Below, one piece after another: positions 58,315 through 64,000 of a stretch of 64,000 bases of DNA (positions are counted from its first letter, which is position 1; each line of letters starts with the position of its first letter). This DNA is from Pseudopedobacter sp035496935. GTDB lineage: Bacteria > Bacteroidota > Bacteroidia > Sphingobacteriales > Sphingobacteriaceae. The translations under genes and the position numbers were made by a program. The notes beneath the pieces were generated by a model. That model ran no database searches and was not told the DNA's origin. It was given only the letters and a program-made list of their open reading frames with translations. The stretch is taken from the NCBI GenBank assembly GCA_035496935.1, contig DATJED010000014.1, forward strand, positions 248,001 through 312,000, in the 5' to 3' direction.

Positions 58315-60426
58315 ATGCTTTCGCCCAACAAACTGCTTAAAAAATATTTTGGTTACGATAGCTTTAGACCACAACAACAAGAAATTATTGAAACGGCGCT
58401 CAGCAACGCCGATTCTTTGGTGCTAATGCCAACCGGTGGCGGAAAATCATTGTGTTTCCAAATACCAGCTTTAATGTTGCCCGGCACTGCATTGGTAATT
58501 TCACCTCTAATTTCTTTAATGAAAGACCAAGTTGATGCATTAAACAACAACGGCATTCCCGCAGCTTTTTTAAACAGCTCACAAACTTTCGAGCAACAGC
58601 AATATATTTTAAATGCCTGTCACCAACAACAGGTAAAACTTTTGTACATCTCACCAGAGAAGCTCATCTCTGATATGGATATCATCGGCCAAGCTTGTAA
58701 AATAAGTTTGTTTGCAATTGATGAAGCGCACTGTATCTCGGCATGGGGACATGATTTTAGACCAGAATACACGCAACTCGGGTTTCTTCGCGAAAAATTC
58801 TCACACGTTCCCTTTATGGCTTTAACCGCCACAGCAGATAAGGTTACCCGGCGAGATATCATGAAACAATTAAGGCTCAGAAATCCCCAAATTTTCCTGA
58901 GTTCCTTTGATCGAAAAAACTTAAGTCTGGAAGTCCGTATCGGCACCAAGCCTAAAGAAAAAATTAAAGAAATAATTGATTTTATTAATGGTAAAAAAGA
59001 CCAAAGCGGGATTATTTATTGTTTAAGCCGAAAAAAATGCGAAGAAGCTTACGAAGCTTTGGCAAATGCAGGCATCAGCGCTATGTTTTACCACGCTGGG
59101 ATGAATAGCGAAGTGCGTTCATCTGTGCAGGAGCGTTTTATAAACGATGAACTGCAGGTAGTTTGCGCAACCGTTGCCTTTGGGATGGGGATAGACAAAT
59201 CAAACGTACGCTGGGTAATTCATTATAACCTGCCAAAAAACATGGAAGGTTATTATCAAGAAATTGGCCGAGCCGGACGTGACGGCCTACCATCCGACAC
59301 AATTTTGTACTACAATTACGCAGACATGGCGCTTTTGAGCAAGTTTGCCAGCGAAGGTACACTTGCAGAAGTAAATTTAGAAAAGCTGAAACGGATGCAA
59401 CATTACGCCGAGGCGGATAGTTGCCGGAGAAAAATATTGCTCAACTATTTCTCTGAAAACTTAACGGAAAACTGTGGCAATTGCGATGTTTGCGATAATC
59501 CCAGAAAACATTTTGACGGCACAATTACGGTACAAAAAGCGCTTTCGGCAATTGTGCGCAGTGGCGAAAAAGAAAGTGCAAAAATGATCATCGATATTTT
59601 GCGGGGTTCAAAAAAGCAAGAGCTTGTTGCCGCCGGATACGACAAACTTAAAACCCACGGCGCCGGGCAAGAAATTCCGGCTTTTGATTGGGAGCGCTAC
59701 ATTATGCAGATGCTTAATATTGGCGTTTTAGAGTTAGCTTACGATGAAAACTTAGCGCTAAAAGTTACCGATTTAGGCAAACAGATTTTGTTTGGTGGGC
59801 AAAAAGTAGAACTAACGGTATTGCAAAGCTTAAAACCTTCGGAACAGCCAGCAAAAGCCCGAAAAACCAGATCACTTCATCCGGATGAAGAATTGTTCAA
59901 TAAATTAAGAACCGTAAGGAGCAAATTAGCCAAAGAAGAAAATGTACCAGCTTATGTTATTTTTTCTGATGCTTCACTTAAAGAAATGGCAGAAGAAAAG
60001 CCGATTACATCATCAGATTTATTAACCATCAGCGGCGTTGGTGAACATAAACTGAATAAATATGGCTCTTATTTTTTAGATGCAATTATCGATTTTAACC
60101 CTAACGAATCGGCGCAAGCCAAAGGAAGCACTTATAAAGATACCCTTACATTGCTAAAACAAAATGCAAGTGTAGAACAAATAGCCAAATTAAGAGATTT
60201 AGAACTTACTACGGTGTACTCGCACATTGCACAGCTTTATTTAAACGGCGATATCAGCACTTTATCAAAATACGTTACCGAAGAAGAAGTTGTAGAAATT
60301 AAAGAAGCATCTGTAAAAACAGGGCAAACAAAAGCGTTAAAACCAATTTTTGAAGCGCTAAAAGAAACTGTCCCTTATTACAAAATACGTTTAGCGCTCG
60401 CCATTTTAGAGAAACAGAATTCATGA
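58315..60426 (+). CDS. recQ: ATP-dependent DNA helicase RecQ
   Basis: 703 residues. Superfamily 2 motifs are clear: PTGGGKSLCFQIPA (I, near residue 38), DEAHCISAWGHDFRPEY (II plus the aromatic loop typical of RecQ), ALTATAD (III) and GRAGRDGLPS (VI). The zinc-binding RQC element is CRRKILLNYFSE with CGNCDVC; an HRDC domain (about 520-600, with LLTISGVGEHKLNKYG) follows, and an extra C-terminal helix-turn-helix-like region (about 610-703). RecQ unwinds DNA 3' to 5' in recombination and repair. Confidence 0.96.
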   Translation: MLSPNKLLKKYFGYDSFRPQQQEIIETALSNADSLVLMPTGGGKSLCFQIPALMLPGTALVISPLISLMKDQVDALNNNGIPAAFLNSSQTFEQQQYILNACHQQQVKLLYISPEKLISDMDIIGQACKISLFAIDEAHCISAWGHDFRPEYTQLGFLREKFSHVPFMALTATADKVTRRDIMKQLRLRNPQIFLSSFDRKNLSLEVRIGTKPKEKIKEIIDFINGKKDQSGIIYCLSRKKCEEAYEALANAGISAMFYHAGMNSEVRSSVQERFINDELQVVCATVAFGMGIDKSNVRWVIHYNLPKNMEGYYQEIGRAGRDGLPSDTILYYNYADMALLSKFASEGTLAEVNLEKLKRMQHYAEADSCRRKILLNYFSENLTENCGNCDVCDNPRKHFDGTITVQKALSAIVRSGEKESAKMIIDILRGSKKQELVAAGYDKLKTHGAGQEIPAFDWERYIMQMLNIGVLELAYDENLALKVTDLGKQILFGGQKVELTVLQSLKPSEQPAKARKTRSLHPDEELFNKLRTVRSKLAKEENVPAYVIFSDASLKEMAEEKPITSSDLLTISGVGEHKLNKYGSYFLDAIIDFNPNESAQAKGSTYKDTLTLLKQNASVEQIAKLRDLELTTVYSHIAQLYLNGDISTLSKYVTEEEVVEIKEASVKTGQTKALKPIFEALKETVPYYKIRLALAILEKQNS

Positions 60427-60618
60427 TTTTGCTATAAAATGTTAACGAGTGTTAAATATTGGCACAAAAATTAATATTCCCTTAATTGTTATTATTTTAA
60501 TGGTGCATTTGTGCGCTAACAATTATTTGCGATTTTAAACAATCCAACAAGCTTAATCCCGTTATTGTTTTTTATGGATTTCCGGTTTGTTAAAATTAAA
60601 TAAGGATACATTTTATTG

Positions 60619-62844
60619 ATGATAGAAATACGAAGCGGGAAGCATGAGCTTATCATAAAAAAGCACTTTTATTTAATAGGAGTGCTTTTATTGTCTTTTA
60701 TGCTTTTCTGTCCTTTTTTGCTGAAAGCATCGGCTAATGAAAATGTAACTCCAAAAGATTCTATAAACTGGGTAAACCAATTTATGGCAGACGTAATCAA
60801 GGTACAAAAATCAAGAAGAAACCTTCCGTTTACCAGAGACAGCTACGTTAAAAACAGATTAACTTTAGAAGAAGGCCCAAAAAAGATGTTTGGGAAAAGT
60901 ATTAAATATTACAGCAACATCAACAATAATCAGCTGGTATGGCTTAACGAATCCTACTCTCAATTACATTTTAGCAAAAAAACAGGCTATAAAGAACAAG
61001 TAAATGCCACAAAAAGTTATGGAAAATACCCATCGTGGGAATTTAAAAGTGCAGCCCAGCTATGTATCAACTTTAGTGAAGATCTGGTAAAATTTGAAGC
61101 ACTGAGCGATAAAAGTTTTGTTTCGCCACTGGCACAAAACGCTCTTAGCTTTTATAATTACGAGCTTATACAAAAAAAAATGGATGAGCTTACCGTTCAG
61201 GTAACTCCCAAACACCGGTTTTCGCCCACATTTATTGGGCAAATGGTTTTTGATATTAATTCCTGCAGATTAAAACACCTGGATTTAAAAGTAAGTGGCG
61301 ATAAGGGCATCAATTTTATTGACACCTTACAGGTAGTTCAGGAGTATCATAAAAATGAAGATCGGGTGCCGGCTTATACGCTTTTAAAATATAACGGTGG
61401 TGTTTTAAAGTTCTTTTTTTCTGGAAGTAGCCAGGCGGTTTTTACGAAGGAAAAAACGCCAAGTAAGTTTTATCAGGATTTTAAAAAACAGGAAATTGTA
61501 AAAGACGATTCCTCTGCCTTTCGTCCGGCTGTATTAAAAGCCAACCGAAAAGTTTTTTTGAGCTTGCAGGAGCGGTTATCGTATGAATATCAGGATTCCG
61601 TAAACAAAAAACGACGTGGCAAACCCATTATTGATTCTTTGGAAAAACTTGAGCCCCGGATCAAAATTTTACCCTTACTTTTTAGCGATAAAATTATAAC
61701 CAGTGAAAACAAACGGCGGGCAATAGTTTTTGACCCCATTGTTCCCGCATTTTTTTTTAACACAGTTGAGGGATTTGGGATAAGCTATGGTGTTTCATTT
61801 ATCAGGTTCAACCAAAATAACACCAGCTGGTCTTTAACACCTCGGGTACGTTACGGTTTTGAGAACAAGGAACTAAATTCCGATTTTTCGGCGTCTTGGT
61901 ATTACAAACCCAAAAAACGTGGAACGCTTAATTTTAGCATTGGTAGCACTTACCTCGATTTAAATCCGAACGGCAGTTTAAGCTCCTTACAAAACACGTT
62001 GAACACCCTATTTTTCGAGCAGAACTTTATGAAACTTTACCGAAAGGAGTATATAAGTACCGGAATTGGTAGGGAGCTTGTGGGCAATTTATATTTATCT
62101 GTAGGGACAGAGCTTGCCAAAAATTACTCGGTAACCAACACGCAGGATTTTGTTTTTAGAGATATTAAAGAACGGAACTTCAGCTCTAACAATCCTATTT
62201 CTCCAGCTCTAGAGGACAAGCTGTTTCCAAATTACACTTCGTTTTTTATCAACTCTTCGTTAATCTACACCTTAAAACAGCCTTATATTACCAAGGATAA
62301 AATTAAAATATATAACCTGCCACTTGGTCCAAGGTTTATTTTAACTTATAAAAAAGGCATTCCAAATGTGTTAAATTCATCTTCTGACTACAATTACATT
62401 GAGGGCGAAATTCAGCATGAAAAATTGGATATGGGACTATGGGGTTATGGTTCTTACTCTGTTGCGGCGGGTACGTTTTTTAACAAGAAAAGCGTGTATT
62501 ACCCCGAGTGGAGACACTTTAGCGGTAACTTAGCGCTAATATTTAATCCGGGACTAAGGAGCTTCCACCTGTTAGATTTTTATACGTACAGCACCAACCG
62601 TTATTTTTTGGAAGGACATTTTGAACATAATTTTAACCAATTTTTCACGAACAGAGTTCCGCAACTGCGGAAACTTAAACTACAAGAACTTTTAGGCGGT
62701 GCTTACCTTTACCAGCCCGAAAAAGGAAATTATTTTGAGCTTTATGCGGGTATAAAGCGTCTGATTTTCAGAGCCGATTATGCGGTTTCCTTTAACGAAC
62801 ATGGCGTGTTAAACCAAGGGTTTAAAATCTCTTACAATTTTTAA
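60619..62844 (+). CDS. DUF5686 family outer-membrane protein
   Basis: 741 residues from the ATG at 60619 (a TTG one codon upstream is ignored). An exported N-terminus (FYLIGVLLLSFMLFCPFLL) is followed by a periplasmic part (about 50-300) containing the family segment SPLAQNALSFYNYELIQKK and FSPTFIGQMVFDINSCRL, and a C-terminal barrel (about 360-741). The carboxypeptidase-like domain that usually precedes DUF5686 is missing, so the protein starts directly with the family domain. Function unknown. Last gene before a convergent neighbour. Confidence 0.85.
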   Translation: MIEIRSGKHELIIKKHFYLIGVLLLSFMLFCPFLLKASANENVTPKDSINWVNQFMADVIKVQKSRRNLPFTRDSYVKNRLTLEEGPKKMFGKSIKYYSNINNNQLVWLNESYSQLHFSKKTGYKEQVNATKSYGKYPSWEFKSAAQLCINFSEDLVKFEALSDKSFVSPLAQNALSFYNYELIQKKMDELTVQVTPKHRFSPTFIGQMVFDINSCRLKHLDLKVSGDKGINFIDTLQVVQEYHKNEDRVPAYTLLKYNGGVLKFFFSGSSQAVFTKEKTPSKFYQDFKKQEIVKDDSSAFRPAVLKANRKVFLSLQERLSYEYQDSVNKKRRGKPIIDSLEKLEPRIKILPLLFSDKIITSENKRRAIVFDPIVPAFFFNTVEGFGISYGVSFIRFNQNNTSWSLTPRVRYGFENKELNSDFSASWYYKPKKRGTLNFSIGSTYLDLNPNGSLSSLQNTLNTLFFEQNFMKLYRKEYISTGIGRELVGNLYLSVGTELAKNYSVTNTQDFVFRDIKERNFSSNNPISPALEDKLFPNYTSFFINSSLIYTLKQPYITKDKIKIYNLPLGPRFILTYKKGIPNVLNSSSDYNYIEGEIQHEKLDMGLWGYGSYSVAAGTFFNKKSVYYPEWRHFSGNLALIFNPGLRSFHLLDFYTYSTNRYFLEGHFEHNFNQFFTNRVPQLRKLKLQELLGGAYLYQPEKGNYFELYAGIKRLIFRADYAVSFNEHGVLNQGFKISYNF

Positions 62845-62853
62845 ATTAGATAA

Positions 62854-62874
62854 TGAGACGTGAGATTTGAGACA
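62854..62874. repeat. Heptad array TGAGANN, 3 units in perfect register
   Basis: TGAGACG, TGAGATT, TGAGACA, 9 bp after the DUF5686 stop codon. Its complement matches the NNNCTCA array at 26314-26348. Confidence 0.6.
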
Positions 62875-62914
62875 TATTTGCTCCTTCAAAATACAATCCT
62901 TCACCCGTAGATAG

Positions 62915-62946
62915 CTCCCTCTCCTTCGGAAAGAGTCGGGGTGAGG
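62915..62946. repeat. Dispersed element with CTCCCTCTCCTTCGG core
   Basis: CTCCCTCTCCTTCGG followed by AAAGAGTCGGGGTGAGG; CTCT and AGAG can pair around TTCGG. I know closely similar sequences as frequent intergenic elements in Bacteroidota. Single copy in this window. Confidence 0.4.
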
Positions 62947-62952
62947 CTCCGC

Positions 62953-63831
62953 CTACTCTTCTAAATACATATCCACCAAAATGTACCATTTCATATCTTC
63001 GCCAATCTGCCAAATTCTAATGTAGTTATATTTGTTAACACCAATGTTTGCTTTGCCGTTTGTATAAGCCAAATCTCCGCTTATAGCTCTGTCCGTAAAT
63101 GTTGGATACGATGTTACATGTTGGTTTCTTTCATCAATAAATGCAATAGCATTTCTTTTTCCAAGTAACGGCAATTGCCCAGGAAAATAAAGCCTCACAT
63201 TATCCGCATAATATTCATTAAAATTCTTGTTTCCGGTATTTTTTAAAGCCTTTCCAAAAAGTAAATCGGTACTAAATACAATATCTTCCCGCATTTTTAT
63301 CTTTTTTGGACCAATAAGTTTGGGATATTTATAATTGGACGGATCGATGAATAGCGGTTCGGCTTCCGTAACAGGCTTTTTATGGCTTATTCCCGCATCC
63401 AGCGCAAGTTGCCATTTTTTATTGCTTTCGGCTTTCCATACGGATAGAAAATGCCCGTAGCTGATTTTTTCATCCTTTTTTACTGTATACAAGCCTGTAG
63501 TAAAACCAAAATAGCCACTCTTAGCAATCATTGCAAAATCAGGTTGCCAACCCAATTCAAAATCTGCAGGTGTTTGTTTACTGTAATAGTCGATAATGTT
63601 TAATGGGTTTGGTTTAAAAACCACCCCGTTTTTTGTGGCTACTTCCATAAAGGCATTATTCAATCCTTTCTTAGCAACCAAATCGTTAAAATAAGTTTCC
63701 ATTTTTATTAGGGAGCTTACAGTTCCGTCGGTTTTTTGTGCAAAAGAATCAACTGAAAGAACGGAGCTAATACAAAATATCGAAAAAATGAGTTTGAGTT
63801 TGAAAGCGTGGTTTATAAAAATGTTATTCAT
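62953..63831 (-). CDS. Exported NTF2-like/DUF4440-type protein
   Basis: 292 residues from the ATG at 63831, chosen because a signal peptide follows (FKLKLIFSIFCISSVLSVDSFA, interrupted for length, cut before Q); a longer frame from 63945 runs through the operator-like repeats and was rejected. Two cone-like domains are suggested: residues about 35-150 (METYFNDLVAKKGLNNAFME, GYFGFTTGLYTVKK, GHFLSVWKAESNKKW) and 180-292 (YYADNVRLYFPGQLPLLGKR, GDLAYTNGKANIGVN, YIRIWQIGEDMKWYILVDMY). Both carry the WK...W pattern of NTF2/SnoaL-like proteins. Enzyme versus binding function unknown. Confidence 0.78.
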   Translation of the reverse strand: MNNIFINHAFKLKLIFSIFCISSVLSVDSFAQKTDGTVSSLIKMETYFNDLVAKKGLNNAFMEVATKNGVVFKPNPLNIIDYYSKQTPADFELGWQPDFAMIAKSGYFGFTTGLYTVKKDEKISYGHFLSVWKAESNKKWQLALDAGISHKKPVTEAEPLFIDPSNYKYPKLIGPKKIKMREDIVFSTDLLFGKALKNTGNKNFNEYYADNVRLYFPGQLPLLGKRNAIAFIDERNQHVTSYPTFTDRAISGDLAYTNGKANIGVNKYNYIRIWQIGEDMKWYILVDMYLEE

Positions 63832-63930
63832 TAGTTGGTGTAAATTGATTTCTGATTTCAAGGTAAGTAAATTTATAAGTGACACAAAAGAAAATCTGTT
63901 AGAAACCCGCAATCTCCAAAACCTTGCCAT

Positions 63931-63967
63931 CGGAAACGATTGCAACGAATTACCGGAAACGATTGCA
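63931..63967. promoter_or_regulatory. Doubled operator-like motif CGGAAACGATTGCA
   Basis: The 14-mer occurs twice (63931-63944 and 63954-63967), 23 bp apart centre to centre. On the minus strand it reads TGCAATCGTTTCCG, which fits the TGNAANCGNTNNC pattern of LacI-family operators. It lies 100 bp upstream of the minus-strand gene and would equally serve a gene beyond the right edge. Confidence 0.5.
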
Positions 63968-64000
63968 TAAATAAATACCGTGTTTTGTCATTAAAACACT

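Overview
The window looks like ordinary chromosome of a Bacteroidota bacterium, most likely a Sphingobacteriaceae member such as Pedobacter (genus is inference). The signs are AT-rich coding sequence; a PorZ homologue of the type IX secretion system; MqnB and MqnD of the futalosine menaquinone route; the gene orders ileS-DksA-like-lspA, rimM-trmD-rplS and parA-parB-DUF5683-dapB-lepB; DUF4153, DUF5683 and DUF5686 proteins; and promoter boxes of the Bacteroidota type TAnnTTTG. I see no rRNA, tRNA, CRISPR array, prophage or intact insertion sequence.

Layout. 1-1678: N-terminal part of an exported propeller sensor (minus strand, runs off the left edge). 1.8-6.1 kb: secreted endonuclease/phosphatase-fold enzyme, trhO, an MsbA-like ABC exporter and a small membrane protein. 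6.1-6.5 kb: non-coding block of palindromes and REP-like hairpins. 6.5-9.8 kb: recO, porZ and a small membrane protein (minus). 10.1-16.5 kb: ileS, DksA-like, lspA, AlkB-type oxygenase, TPR-like lipoprotein. 16.7-22 kb: CLC transporter, an unrecognised protein, MazG-like and dtd, then an ECF sigma factor with a 63-residue downstream partner. 22-27.3 kb: uvrA, metZ, OsmC-family protein, Rrf2 regulator. 27.5-31.8 kb: the parAB-DUF5683-dapB-lepB operon. 32-36.3 kb: FMN reductase, MscS channel with an exported partner, rplS, trmD, rimM. 36.4-44 kb: a five-gene minus-strand operon (histidine kinase, response regulator, DUF4153, AsmA-like protein, serine hydrolase). 44-49.3 kb: a candidate small RNA, a small exported protein, truA variant, mqnD, mqnB, a pterin synthase with folE, and fabD. 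49.4-56.6 kb: a giant sensor kinase overlapping a giant outer-membrane protein gene. 56.7-64 kb: coiled-coil membrane protein, yqgF, recQ, DUF5686 outer-membrane protein, and an exported NTF2-like protein behind a doubled operator-like motif.

How the genes fit together. Most are housekeeping: translation and tRNA modification (ileS, dtd, trmD, rimM, rplS, truA, trhO), DNA repair (recO, uvrA, recQ, yqgF, alkB), chromosome segregation (parAB), lysine/peptidoglycan precursor (dapB), protein export (lepB, lspA, porZ), menaquinone (mqnB, mqnD), pterins (folE plus a PTPS-type enzyme), fatty acids (fabD) and sulfur amino acids (metZ).

I did not find a convincing new multi-gene system. The most unusual signal is in the spacers: at least eleven contain degenerate 7-bp periodic arrays, each with its own heptamer, often starting at or just after a stop codon, alongside several dispersed hairpin families. 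Other points worth a look are the kinase/outer-membrane protein pair, the orphan small-RNA-like unit at 44.1 kb, and the pterin synthase whose motif spacing departs from QueD.
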